From Sepiola atlantica (taxonomy: Eukaryota > Mollusca > Cephalopoda > Sepiida > Sepiolidae): a DNA stretch of 64,000 bases. Shown in pieces: positions 51,598 through 64,000 of the stretch; position 1 is the stretch's first letter, and each line of letters starts with the position of its first letter. The notes below the pieces were generated by a model. That model had not been told where the DNA came from, searched no databases, and saw nothing but the letters and a program-made list of their open reading frames with translations. The stretch covers positions 22,447,218 to 22,511,217 of the forward strand of contig OY744525.1 in assembly GCA_963556195.1 (NCBI GenBank), given 5' to 3'. Position numbers and translations under genes: made by a program.

Positions 51598-51599
<2 letters not shown>

Positions 51600-51601
<2 letters not shown>

Positions 51602-51683
51602 TATCACTCATTTCCGAACCAGATAGCATTTTTAAGTACTGTCCTTAAAAACACTATCTGGTTCTAAATTGAGTGATCATTAA
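51600..51683. mobile_element. Foldback element FB10
   Basis: Arms TTATCACTCATTTCCGAACC...AGATAGCATTTTTAAG and the reverse, CTTAAAAACACTATCTGG..., around a TACTGTC loop. Confidence 0.85.
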
Positions 51684-52714
51684 CGCCTGGTAGTTCGGAA
51701 GTGTATAATCATTTTACATCAAATTTACACCTGAAACTGATCCCTCACTCCAAAGTCTAAAATATTTTTGTTTTTTTTAATTTCTTTTTACTCTCTGCCT
51801 TTTTCAGTCTGTTTGCATGTAATCGCCCCCAAAAAGTAGAATCTCATTTTTATTTTTCAGAGAATTAGCAAAAAAACAAATACGAGTATTCATAAAAAAA
51901 AGAAAAAAGAATATTTGTTTTGTGTTTTTTTTAGGGGGGTCAATAAATATTTTAACTTTACTTTTATTTATTTTTTTCTTTCAGTGAAACATCGTTATTA
52001 CTTGAACATTACTAATGTTCGACTTCGCTTATCTTAACAGTCGAACTGCAATCTCCAATGTGTCTATAGAAGTTTGTAAAGTAAATCCAGTTTATCCTCT
52101 TTCATTTTTCGCAAATAGAACTCCATTTTCCTTTATCATTAACTTCAAATAAAAAAGAACAAATCTCTCACAAAAGAAGGAATTCCATTTCAACCAGCCT
52201 CTTGCGTTTAGTCAAAGTAATAACAACAACAACAAGACGCCCAAAAATTGTTCACCATTTTTAAAATTGACGCTTGATCAAATCTCTGAAGCCATCCATT
52301 GGTTACTGATGAGATGACGTCAGTAACAGTCTTAAGAAACGGATTTGTTTTCCTGCTTCAGGTTCGGTCTTAGGTGGTACAAACTCCCAGGCATTATCTT
52401 CTCCATTGGATGAGCGGGGGGGGGGGGGGGTATTGCCGATCTCCTAAGGTGCCGATGGTTTAATTCTCAGCTATTTTTGTATCCGACCAAAATGCCTTTC
52501 GGTAGCTGTTTTTCACACCTTATGGCTTTGTACCACACCTTGCTGCAGTGAGAAGTAAGATAATTTTTTATGTACGAAATAAGTAAGGGTCGAAAAGAAT
52601 AAACTAAGGAGACCTCCAGAGCTCTGTTGAAAGCATAACTTCTGAGCACCACCCCTCACCAGGATTAGTAAAATAGCGAGTGTGTTCAATGAACCGTTCT
52701 TTTATAGATGTTGT
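51684..52714. other. Unassigned stretch
   Basis: G-run at 52,418-52,431; no gene or repeat match recognised. Confidence 0.45.
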
Positions 52715-52765
52715 GTTCGGTATTAAATAACTCCAAAAAGGGTTGATATGCCATCAAACAAAAAA
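52715..52765 (-). repeat. Repeat family E, short reverse copy
   Basis: TCGGTATTAAATAACTCC and AAAGGGTTGATATGCCATC, the reverse of the GGCATATCAACCCTTT core. Confidence 0.6.
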
Positions 52766-52877
52766 ACATTTTTAAATATCCTTTTTCATTTTCGTCCTAT
52801 AAATTTATTTATTTATTTATTTTTTTAATTACAAGTGAAGAAATCAGAAATCTGGTAGAAATCTTATATAAATAGAG

Positions 52878-53292
52878 ATTTTGTCCGTCTGTCTGTCACA
52901 ATTTTTTTAAACATAATAAATACATTGCGGAATGTGTCTCATTTTGAAATATCAGAGATCTTAACTACTTTTAGAAATGAAGAATATTGCATTAATAGTA
53001 AGTCATAAATTCCAAATAAATAAAGGGGATGCCATGACCGGAAATCGAAACTGAAACCTTGAGATCTTCAGTCTGAGGTTCGACCAACTGTGCTATATGG
53101 AAATTTTTATGAATAAAGCTTAAAACATTACCATAGCAAAATAATTATGACTTTGGAATGACGTCATAGATTTATGATTCACGTCATGTTTCAAAACATG
53201 AATTCAAACATAAGCGGTAAAAAATAAATAAAGGAATAGGTCAACATTATCAATAGCGTTGGAAATTATTTTAATAGTTCAAAACAATTTAT
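52878..53292 (-). repeat. Composite repeat S2 with tRNA-Phe-like head, copy 2
   Basis: Reverse complement of 36,310-36,715. The tRNA-like part is at 53,028-53,102 (GAAATCGAAACTGAAACC as the reverse B box, CTTGAGATCTTCAGTCTGAGG as the anticodon arm). Ends near TTGTCCGTCTGTCTGTCAC. An insertion of ~75 bp (53,160-53,225, including ATGACGTCATAG) distinguishes it from copy 1. Confidence 0.75.
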
Positions 53293-53302
53293 TTATCTTG
53301 AA

Positions 53303-53549
53303 CTAGGAGAGTAGAAATGGGACCCTGGGTTTACTTTCGGCAGCATCGTAATTCTCGCTTCCCTTATTTTGTCCTTTAGTCCCCACATTCCATGAGCGAT
53401 ATTTCTGACAAAGGGGGAAGAATTGCTGTTTTCTGGGTCGGAATCTATCCATCTAGCACTTATCGTTGGAAGTTTTTACCTTGGAGTAGTATTTTATTTT
53501 TAGCTTCTTACGTCAAGTGGCTTCATGTCTTGTCTGGAGCAATTTCCAT
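53303..53549 (-). repeat. Dispersed repeat R3, copy 2
   Basis: Full-length reverse complement match to 8,349-8,596. The 72-codon frame starting at 53,392 is on this repeat and is not open in the other copy's equivalent, so it is not called a gene. Confidence 0.85.
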
Positions 53550-53914
53550 AAAAACAAACAAAAAAAAACTACGTATTGGCGTTGAAAACAATTTAATATT
53601 TAATATATAATAAGAAATGTAATATTCTATGAGGAAATCTTATGAGAAAAATATCCATGTTTTTCATTACAAAGCAATAGTGAGTCAAATGAGCCAATTC
53701 GCGTTTACAATTGTTGCAAGTATAATGATCCTTTGCTTACGCATTTCCTAGAATTTGGGACCATAGTGCCCATTAATTCTAGTTCATTAAACAAAATTTA
53801 AACCTATGTTCTTTGAAATACTTGAAACAAAAATTTTAAATAATAAACATTTCATTAATAAGTGTATCGTAAACACAAAGCAGATATTCATGCAGATAAA
53901 CATTAACAGTTTAA
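53550..53914. other. Unassigned AT-rich stretch
   Basis: Nothing recognised. Confidence 0.5.
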
Positions 53915-54790
53915 TAATTTCGATACAAATTTATTTATCTTTTAAATGTGACCGTAAAGAAAGGAAAAAAAGAAGAAATAAGTTTACCTTTTAATTTGCA
54001 ATTTAGAAATAGATGGCAACTTGTTGAAAATCAAGTCGATCCCTCTAAAAAAAGGAACATTTGAACACAAACGCTAAATATTTGTCCAGGAAATAAAAAT
54101 AATATTGTGAAACAGAACTATTAAAACAATCATTGAATTAAAAAACAATAACAAATGATAGTTAATTAAGAAAATGTACCTTTTAAAGCAAATATGCAAA
54201 TTAGTTAACTTTGGGACTCATATCGAATATACATAAGCACTACATCAAAAAGATGGCGCGTCTATTGCTTAAATTAAATTGCCTATAAATAAACCGTTTT
54301 GACGTCACTCTTAGTGCAATTATTGGCAAAACTTTAATTTTTAGGTAGATAATTTCGATGCAAATTTATCTACCTTTTTAAAAAATGACCGTAAATAAAG
54401 GGAAAGAATGAAATATCAATTTGCCTGGGAGATGATGTGGGGGGGGGGTAACTTAGAAATAGATGGGAACTTGTTGAAAATCACGTCGGTTACCCTAAAG
54501 TAAAAGTAAAAAAAAGGAACAGTTGAACACGAATACTAAACTTTTGTCTGCGAAATAAAACAATATGACTAAACAGAACTATTTGTTATATTAAAATCAA
54601 AACAATCATCGAATTAAAATAAAATAACAAATAAAAGTTAATTAATAAAATGTCCTTTTTCAAAACCAATATGCAAATTAGTTAACCTTGCGACTGACAT
54701 CACATATACAAATGCAGTATATAAAAAAGATGGTGCGTCATAGTGTATAGTAAAATTGATTTGAAATTGGACATTTTGACTTTACCATTC
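53915..54790 (+). repeat. Diverged tandem duplication of ~430 bp
   Basis: Copy 1 about 53,915-54,330 and copy 2 about 54,345-54,790 share ATTTCGATRCAAATTTAT, ATGACCGTAAA, GAAATAGATGG, AACTTGTTGAAAATCA, AAACAGAACTATT, ATATGCAAATTAGTTAAC and AAAAGATGGYGCGTC in order. A G-run inserts in copy 2 at about 54,439-54,448. Confidence 0.85.
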
Positions 54791-55070
54791 GTGCAAGGAA
54801 TGATGGGCCCAACTTTCACATTTATTTATTTAGATTACAAACAGTGAATCCTTGAAAGTCATTGCAGAGGGAAATAGAGAAAACAAAATGTCAAAGAACA
54901 AAAATATAGAAACGAAGAGGAAAAAAAAGAAAGAAAAACGGAACAAAGAATTAAAAAGATAAAAGATTGAAAAAAATAGGCGTTTGAATCTAGAAGTAAA
55001 TTTAACAATATTAGAGAATTCAAAGAAATCTTTTTTAACAGTCGCTTAAAAAACGCTATTTATATATAGG
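54791..55070. other. Unassigned A-rich stretch
   Basis: Nothing recognised. Confidence 0.5.
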
Positions 55071-55072
55071 TT

Positions 55073-55073
<1 letters not shown>

Positions 55074-55130
<57 letters not shown>
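55074..55130. repeat. (TA)n microsatellite
   Basis: Long TA run immediately before the inverted-end element. Confidence 0.97.
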
Positions 55131-55134
<4 letters not shown>

Positions 55135-55717
55135 TTTCATGTATCCACATATAATATTATAAGGAGATATAATATATTATGTACTGATTTTCAGTATTTA
55201 CTTCAACAGTGCTGAATACGTGAGTAGAGCTAAGTAGTAAGTTATGAGAATATATTTATGGTAATTAAGCTACACCGAGGCGTCCGCGTTTCATCCCCGT
55301 AGGGAATCGTCAAGTTAAATGTATGGAATTCGTGTTACTGAGTCACGAATTACATACACTTTAGCCTGACGATTCCCTCAGCAATGTTAACTAAAGACTA
55401 TATATTTCTCTTGACTTTGCTGTGAAACGCGCATAAGAACATAGAAAAGGTATTCAATTTGAAAAGAAATTTTTTTTTTAATTTCTGCCTGTGAGACAAA
55501 GAAGAAATACAGGTATTCACCGAAATATGAAAATAAAGAAATTGTGAGAATAAATAAAAATTATGGTTTTGGATTGATTTTTCCTATGGTCATTGGAATG
55601 CAACTATACAATATATATGCGCTGAAGCTTGTAATGCAACTTCATTAAACTTGCAAATTGAAACATTTTCGGATATTATAAGCAGTATATACTTAAATAT
55701 ATATTTTTATAAGAACT

Positions 55718-55802
<85 letters not shown>

Positions 55803-55852
55803 AGATATATATTACTCCGGTATATGAGAAGTTAAATTCTTTTTATACCGTT

Positions 55853-55908
<56 letters not shown>

Positions 55909-56621
55909 TTAAGTAAGCAAATTCAAATATTAATAAAGTTAACTTAAAACCAATATTCTTTTCAAACGTGCTCAATTCAAAGTAGAGATTTATAAATAAA
56001 CTTTACATAAACATTTTAACTAAGTACAGAAACGCGAATTAATTTGCGTAGGCTGTTTTAATGTTTATATAAGGCTATATATATATATATATATATATAT
56101 AGTAAGTTATTTAAGTTATGAAAATATTTTTATGGCAATCAAGCTAAACAGAGGCTTATGCGTTTCATCTCCGTAGGGAATCGTCAGGCAAAAATGCATG
56201 GAGTTTGTGTTGCTGGGTGTTTTTATATATACACGTGGTGTTTAGTCTTGCTACTTAACTAATCAGATTCTTTGTTATTCGCTTAGCCAATCGTTTGGCT
56301 TCTCACAAACAAAGGTTCTGTTGATTTTACTTCCTATTCTATTGTTCTGTTTTCTATAGGGTGGCCCATCCCTGTTTCTTTGTTGTGTCGATATTATGGG
56401 TTACCTTATTTTAACACGTGCTTGCTTGTATTTCTATTTTAGGTTTTAGTTTTTTTTTCTTTGTTTATTTGTTCATTGTGCAGCTTAATTGCCATTAAAT
56501 AAAAAAAATTAAAACTTACTACCTAGAACGTATTGAGCACTGTTGAAGTAAATACTGAAAACTGATACATAAAAGATTATATCTCCTTATAATATTTTCT
56601 GTGGATAAATGAAATGATATA

Positions 56622-56626
<5 letters not shown>
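55128..56626. mobile_element. 1.5-kb element with ~110-bp inverted ends (FB11)
   Basis: The left end (ATTATTTCATGTATCCACA...ATAATATTATAAGGAGATATA...TTTTCAGTATTTACTTCAAC) is the reverse complement of 56,515-56,626. (TA)n tracts lie on both outer sides. Inside are an ~80-bp hairpin (GTAGGGAATCGTCAAG...CTGACGATTCCCT, 55,300-55,378), a diverged second copy of that region (CGTAGGGAATCGTCAGG at 56,174) and further (TA)n blocks (55,720-55,783; 55,858-55,905). No transposase is seen. Confidence 0.8.
55720..55905. repeat. (TA)n-(TG)n-(TA)n microsatellites
   Basis: TA run to 55,783, TG run to about 55,802, then TA run 55,858-55,905. Confidence 0.95.

Positions 56627-56682
<56 letters not shown>
56617..56682. 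repeat. (TA)n microsatellite
   Basis: TA run with one interruption near 56,640; borders the right end of FB11. Confidence 0.95.
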
Positions 56683-56687
<5 letters not shown>

Positions 56688-57000
56688 TACATGTGTATAT
56701 GAGTAAGTTTGAATAATCCAATAAATTTCAGACAATATGAATAAGTGGGTAGTTGAAATAATGGCACAAACACATGTTTAGAGCACCGATGTTTGTGTCT
56801 TTAAATCAGGTCTTATTGATAGTAGAAAACCTCAATGGATTTAGCAAATATTTAAGAGTAAAATATAATAAAACCTAAGCATGAACAACACAATAATTAT
56901 TTCGACCATAACTGGTTTCTTTCAAACAAGGAAATCTCAGACCTGAAAGAGCATAGTTAAGCTCGAAATAATTATTGTTTGGTATGTGTCAAGATTTTTG
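56683..57000. other. Unassigned stretch
   Basis: Includes an inverted pair TCGAAATAATTATTG (56,963) / CAATAATTATTTCGA (56,891). No gene. Confidence 0.5.
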
Positions 57001-57140
57001 TATTCTTTATTCTTTAATATATATATAAATTTATTTTGTAAATGTATAGCTCTATTAATTTTGTAAATATATATTAATATATTTTGTAAATATATAGCTC
57101 TATGTATTTTATAAATATATATATATTGATTCATTTTGTA
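57001..57140 (+). repeat. Degenerate left edge of the 50-bp satellite
   Basis: TTTTGTAAATATATAGCTC-type 25-bp half-units with irregular spacing. Confidence 0.85.
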
Positions 57141-60100
57141 AATATGTAGCTCCATTTATTTAGTAAATATACATATTTATTTATTTAGTAAATATAGATA
57201 TTTATTTATTTTGTAAATATATAGCTCCATTTATTTAGTAAATATACATATTTATTTATTTTGTAAATATATAGCTCCATTTATTTAGTAAATATACATA
57301 TTTATTTATTTTGTAAATATATAGCTCCATTTATTTAGTAAATATACATATTTATTTATTTTGTAAATATATAGCTCCATTTATTTAGTAAATATACATA
57401 TTTATTTATTTTGTAAATATATAGCTCCATTTATTTAGTAAATATACATATTTATTTATTTTGTAAATATATAGCTCCATTTATTTAGTAAATATACATA
57501 TTTATTTATTTTGTAAATATATAGCTCCATTTATTTAGTAAATATACATATTTATTTATTTTGTAAATATATAGCTCCATTTATTTAGTAAATATACATA
57601 TTTATTTATTTTGTAAATATATAGCTCCATTTATTTAGTAAATATACATATTTATTTATTTTGTAAATATATAGCTCCATTTATTTAGTAAATATACATA
57701 TTTATTTATTTTGTAAATATATAGCTCCATTTATTTAGTAAATATACATATTTATTTATTTTGTAAATATATAGCTCCATTTATTTAGTAAATATACATA
57801 TTTATTTATTTTGTAAATATATAGCTCCATTTATTTAGTAAATATAGATATTTATTTATTTTGTAAATATATAGCTCCATTTATTTAGTAAATATACATA
57901 TTTATTTATTTTGTAAATATATAGCTCCATTTATTTAGTAAATATACATATTTATTTATTTTGTAAATATATAGCTCCATTTATTTAGTAAATATACATA
58001 TTTATTTATTTTGTAAATATATAGCTCCATTTATTTAGTAAATATACATATTTATTTATTTTGTAAATATATAGCTCCATTTATTTAGTAAATATACATA
58101 TTTATTTATTTTGTAAATATATAGCTCCATTTATTTAGTAAATATACATATTTATTTATTTTGTAAATATATAGCTCCATTTATTTAGTAAATATACATA
58201 TTTATTTATTTTGTAAATATATAGCTCCATTTATTTAGTAAATATACATATTTATTTATTTTGTAAATATATAGCTCCATTTCTTTAGTAAATATACATA
58301 TTTATTTATTTTGTAAATATATAGCTCCATTTATTTAGTAAATATACATATTTATTTATTTTGTAAATATATAGCTCCATTTATTTAGTAAATATACATA
58401 TTTATTTATTTTGTAAATATATAGCTCCATTTATTTAGTAAATATACATATTTATTTATTTTGTAAATATATAGCTCCATTTATTTAGTAAATATAGATA
58501 TTTATTTATTTTGTAAATATATAGCTCCATTTATTTAGTAAATATAGATATTTATTTATTTTGTAAATATATAGCTCCATTTATTTAGTAAATATACATA
58601 TTTATTTATTTTGTAAATATATAGCTCCATTTATTTAGTAAATATACATATTTATTTATTTTGTAAATATATAGCTCCATTTATTTAGTAAATATACATA
58701 TTTATTTATTTTGTAAATATATAGCTCCATTTATTTAGTAAATATACATATTTATTTATTTTGTAAATATATAGCTCCATTTATTTAGTAAATATACATA
58801 TTTATTTATTTTGTAAATATATAGCTCCATTTATTTAGTAAATATACATATTTATTTATTTTGTAAATATATAGCTCCATTTATTTAGTAAATATACATA
58901 TTTATTTATTTTGTAAATATATAGCTCCATTTATTTAGTAAATATACATATTTATTTATTTTGTAAATATATAGCTCCATTTATTTAGTAAATATACATA
59001 TTTATTTATTTTGTAAATATATAGCTCCATTTATTTAGTAAATATACATATTTATTTATTTTGTAAATATATAGCTCCATTTATTTAGTAAATATAGATA
59101 TTTATTTATTTTGTAAATATATAGCTCCATTTATTTAGTAAATATACATATTTATTTATTTTGTAAATATATAGCTCCATTTATTTAGTAAATATACATA
59201 TTTATTTATTTTGTAAATATATAGCTCCATTTATTTAGTAAATATACATATTTATTTATTTTGTAAATATATAGCTCCATTTATTTAGTAAATATACATA
59301 TTTATTTATTTTGTAAATATATAGCTCCATTTATTTAGTAAATATACATATTTATTTATTTTGTAAATATATAGCTCCATTTATTTAGTAAATATACATA
59401 TTTATTTATTTTGTAAATATATAGCTCCATTTATTTAGTAAATATACATATTTATTTATTTTGTAAATATATAGCTCCATTTATTTAGTAAATATACATA
59501 TTTATTTATTTTGTAAATATATAGCTCCATTTCTTTAGTAAATATACATATTTATTTATTTTGTAAATATATAGCTCCATTTATTTAGTAAATATACATA
59601 TTTATTTATTTTGTAAATATATAGCTCCATTTATTTAGTAAATATACATATTTATTTATTTTGTAAATATATAGCTCCATTTATTTAGTAAATATACATA
59701 TTTATTTATTTTGTAAATATATAGCTCCATTTATTTAGTAAATATAGATATTTATTTATTTTGTAAATATATAGCTCCATTTATTTAGTAAATATAGATA
59801 TTTATTTATTTTGTAAATATATAGCTCCATTTATTTAGTAAATATAGATATTTATTTATTTTGTAAATATATAGCTCCATTTATTTAGTAAATATACATA
59901 TTTATTTATTTTGTAAATATATAGCTCCATTTATTTAGTAAATATAGATATTTATTTATTTTGTAAATATATAGCTCCATTTATTTAGTAAATATAGATA
60001 TTTATTTATTTTGTAAATATATAGCTCCATTTATTTAGTAAATATACATATTTATTTATTTTGTAAATATATAGCTCCATTTATTTAGTAAATATACATA

Positions 60101-63035
60101 TTTATTCATTTTGTAAATATATAGCTCCATTTATTTAGTAAATATACATATTTATTTATTTTGTAAATATATAGCTCCATTTATTTAGTAAATATACATA
60201 TTTATTTATTTTGTAAATATATAGCTCCATTTATTTAGTAAATATACATATTTATTTATTTTGTAAATATATAGCTCCATTTATTTAGTAAATATACATA
60301 TTTATTTATTTTGTAAATATATAGCTCCATTTATTTAGTAAATATACATATTTATTTATTTTGTAAATATATAGCTCCATTTATTTAGTAAATATACATA
60401 TTTATTTATTTTGTAAATATATAGCTCCATTTATTTAGTAAATATACATATTTATTTATTTTGTAAATATATAGCTCCATTTATTTAGTAAATATAGATA
60501 TTTATTTATTTTGTAAATATATAGCTCCATTTATTTAGTAAATATACATATTTATTTATTTTGTAAATATATAGCTCCATTTATTTAGTAAATATAGATA
60601 TTTATTTATTTTGTAAATATATAGCTCCATTTATTTAGTAAATATACATATTTATTTATTTTGTAAATATATAGCTCCATTTATTTAGTAAATATACATA
60701 TTTATTTATTTTGTAAATATATAGCTCCATTTATTTAGTAAATATACATATTTATTTATTTTGTAAATATATAGCTCCATTTATTTAGTAAATATAGATA
60801 TTTATTTATTTTGTAAATATATAGCTCCATTTATTTAGTAAATATACATATTTATTTATTTTGTAAATATATAGCTCCATTTATTTAGTAAATATACATA
60901 TTTATTTATTTTGTAAATATATAGCTCCATTTATTTAGTAAATATACATATTTATTTATTTTGTAAATATATAGCTCCATTTATTTAGTAAATATACATA
61001 TTTATTTATTTTGTAAATATATAGCTCCATTTATTTAGTAAATATACATATTTATTTATTTTGTAAATATATAGCTCCATTTATTTAGTAAATATACATA
61101 TTTATTTATTTTGTAAATATATAGCTCCATTTATTTAGTAAATATACATATTTATTTATTTTGTAAATATATAGCTCCATTTATTTAGTAAATATACATA
61201 TTTATTTATTTTGTAAATATATAGCTCCATTTATTTAGTAAATATACATATTTATTTATTTTGTAAATATATAGCTCCATTTATTTAGTAAATATACATA
61301 TTTATTTATTTTGTAAATATATAGCTCCATTTATTTAGTAAATATACATATTTATTTATTTTGTAAATATATAGCTCCATTTATTTAGTAAATATACATA
61401 TTTATTTATTTTGTAAATATATAGCTCCATTTATTTAGTAAATATACATATTTATTTATTTTGTAAATATATAGCTCCATTTATTTAGTAAATATACATA
61501 TTTATTTATTTTGTAAATATATAGCTCCATTTATTTAGTAAATATACATATTTATTTATTTTGTAAATATATAGCTCCATTTATTTAGTAAATATACATA
61601 TTTATTTATTTTGTAAATATATAGCTCCATTTATTTAGTAAATATACATATTTATTTATTTTGTAAATATATAGCTCCATTTATTTAGTAAATATACATA
61701 TTTATTTATTTTGTAAATATATAGCTCCATTTATTTAGTAAATATACATATTTATTTATTTTGTAAATATATAGCTCCATTTATTTAGTAAATATACATA
61801 TTTATTTATTTTGTAAATATATAGCTCCATTTATTTAGTAAATATACATATTTATTTATTTTGTAAATATATAGCTCCATTTATTTAGTAAATATAGATA
61901 TTTATTTATTTTGTAAATATATAGCTCCATTTATTTAGTAAATATAGATATTTATTTATTTTGTAAATATATAGCTCCATTTATTTAGTAAATATACATA
62001 TTTATTTATTTTGTAAATATATAGCTCCATTTATTTAGTAAATATACATATTTATTTATTTTGTAAATATATAGCTCCATTTATTTAGTAAATATACATA
62101 TTTATTTATTTTGTAAATATATAGCTCCATTTATTTAGTAAATATACATATTTATTTATTTTGTAAATATATAGCTCCATTTATTTAGTAAATATACATA
62201 TTTATTTATTTTGTAAATATATAGCTCCATTTATTTAGTAAATATACATATTTATTTATTTTGTAAATATATAGCTCCATTTATTTAGTAAATATACATA
62301 TTTATTTATTTTGTAAATATATAGCTCCATTTATTTAGTAAATATACATATTTATTTATTTTGTAAATATATAGCTCCATTTCTTTAGTAAATATACATA
62401 TTTATTTATTTTGTAAATATATAGCTCCATTTATTTAGTAAATATACATATTTATTTATTTTGTAAATATATAGCTCCATTTATTTAGTAAATATACATA
62501 TTTATTTATTTTGTAAATATATAGCTCCATTTATTTAGTAAATATAGATATTTATTTATTTTGTAAATATATAGCTCCATTTATTTAGTAAATATAGATA
62601 TTTATTTATTTTGTAAATATATAGCTCCATTTATTTAGTAAATATAGATATTTATTTATTTTGTAAATATATAGCTCCATTTATTTAGTAAATATACATA
62701 TTTATTTATTTTGTAAATATATAGCTCCATTTATTTAGTAAATATACATATTTATTTATTTTGTAAATATATAGCTCCATTTATTTAGTAAATATACATA
62801 TTTATTCATTTTGTAAATATATAGCTCCATTTATTTAGTAAATATACATATTTATTTATTTTGTAAATATATAGCTCCATTTATTTAGTAAATATACATA
62901 TTTATTTATTTTGTAAATATATAGCTCCATTTATTTAGTAAATATACATATTTATTTATTTTGTAAATATATAGCTCCATTTATTTAGTAAATATACATA
63001 TTTATTCATTTTGTAAATATATAGCTCCATTTATT
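57141..63035 (+). repeat. 50-bp AT-rich satellite, highly homogeneous (~118 units)
   Basis: Each 50-bp unit is two diverged 25-bp halves, TTTATTTATTTTGTAAATAT ATAGC and TCCATTTATTTAGTAAATAT ACATA. Nearly all units are identical. Rare variants are ACATA to AGATA, TTTATTTAG to TTTCTTTAG (units ending 58,300, 59,550, 62,400) and TTTATTTATT to TTTATTCATT (60,101, 62,801, 63,001). No coding capacity. Confidence 0.98.
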
Positions 63036-64000
63036 TTGTAAATATATGTATTTATTTATTTTGTAAATATATAGCTCCATTTATTGTGTAAATATATATA
63101 TTTATTCATTTTGTAAATATATATATTTATTTATTTTGTAAATATATATATTTATTTATTTTGTAAATATATAGCTCTATTTATTTAGTAAATATATATA
63201 TATTTATTTATTTTGTAAATATATAGCTATATTTATTTTTTAAATATATATATTTATTTATTTTGTAAATATATATATTTATTTATTTTGTAAATATAAA
63301 TATTAATTTATTTTGTAAATATAAATATTTATTTATTTTATAAATATATAGCTCTATTTATTTTGTTAATATATATATTTATTTATTTTGTAAATATATA
63401 GCTCCATTTATTTTGTAAATATATATATTTATATATTTTGTAAATATATAGCTCTATTTATTTTGTAAATATATAGCTCTATTTATTTTTTAAATATATA
63501 TATTTATTTATTTTGTAAATATATATATTTATTTATTTTGTAAATATATATATTTATTTATTTTGTAAATATATACATGTATTTATTTTGTAAATATAAA
63601 TATTAATTTATTTTATAAATATATAGCTCTATTTATTTTGTTAATATATACATCTATTTATTTTGTTAATATATAGCTCTATTTGTTTTGTAAATATATA
63701 CATTTATTTATTTTGTAAATATATATATTTATTTATTTTGTAAATAGATATATTTATTTATTTTGTAAATATATATATTTATTTATTTTATAAATATATA
63801 GCTCTATTTATTTTGTAAATATATATATTTATTTATTTATTTTGTAAATATATATTTATTTATTTTGTAAATATATATTTATTTATTTTATAAATATATA
63901 TATTTATTTATTTTATAAATATATATATTTATTTATTTTGTAAATATATAGCTCTATTTATTTAGTTAATATATATATTTATTTATTTTGTAAATATATA
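63036..64000 (+). repeat. Degenerate right part of the satellite (25-bp half-units)
   Basis: Half-units of 25-37 bp (ATTTATTTATTTTGTAAATAT ATA, with or without AGCTC) replace the regular 50-bp dimer and continue to the window edge. Confidence 0.93.

Noticed and set aside
53392..53610. 72-codon frame as a gene
   Set aside because: Entirely within dispersed repeat R3 and unsupported by the other copy.
57141..63035. CRISPR-like regular array
   Set aside because: There are no variable spacers: units are contiguous and identical over 50 bp, and the context is eukaryotic. It is a satellite.

Overview
This is a eukaryotic window, AT-rich and almost free of genes, built from repeats and decayed transposable elements. 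There are no bacterial-style operons, no rRNA and no convincing intact protein-coding host gene. Long (TA)n, (CA)n and (GA)n microsatellites, tRNA-derived SINE-like repeats, several LINE families, a BEL/Pao element, mariner remnants and TTAGGG-like interstitial arrays point to an invertebrate animal with a large genome. A mollusc, perhaps a cephalopod, is my best guess, but that rests on general character and not on any diagnostic gene.

Layout. 0-5 kb: dispersed repeats, a 25-bp AT minisatellite (2.24-2.75 kb), tRNA-like SINE pieces and a degenerate 69-bp tandem block (4.5-4.76 kb). 5-18 kb: foldback (hairpin) elements that mostly abut (TA)n tracts (5.5, 12.8, 13.6, 16.75 and 17.5 kb), a 235-bp internally deleted mariner/Tc1-type element (13.86-14.09 kb), LINE 3' fragments, a GA-rich array (10.6 kb) and a repeat family carrying the core GGCATATCAACC. 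18-21 kb: polypyrimidine tract, reverse copies of a dispersed repeat, and a GC-richer stretch of short tandem units (20.68-21.12 kb). 21.5-27.6 kb: one nearly full-length but broken BEL/Pao LTR retrotransposon on the minus strand. From right to left it reads gag, aspartic protease, reverse transcriptase, RNase H, integrase and a C-terminal PHD finger, between two related LTR blocks. 28.8 kb: a 61-bp candidate host exon on the minus strand. 29.3-31.4 kb: a ~2-kb inverted repeat with nested direct copies. 32-46 kb: more LINE, SINE and foldback fragments and two telomere-like arrays (40.2-40.8 and 44.1-44.5 kb). 45.9-49.7 kb: a 22-bp minisatellite with a 73-bp higher-order unit, bounded by inverted repeats and interrupted by a LINE remnant. 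50-57 kb: LINE and SINE copies, a ~430-bp tandem duplication, and a 1.5-kb element with inverted ends between (TA)n tracts. 57.1-64 kb: a homogeneous 50-bp satellite (2 x 25 bp) running off the window edge, with a 1,250-bp higher-order duplication.

The most interesting object is the BEL/Pao element. Its polyprotein frame ends in a TAF3-like PHD finger, a possible chromatin-targeting module, and all six stop codons in its last ~805 codons are TGA. The other strong signals are the higher-order organisation of the two large satellites and the swarm of foldback elements sitting in TA tracts. All assignments come from reading the sequence; no database search was possible.
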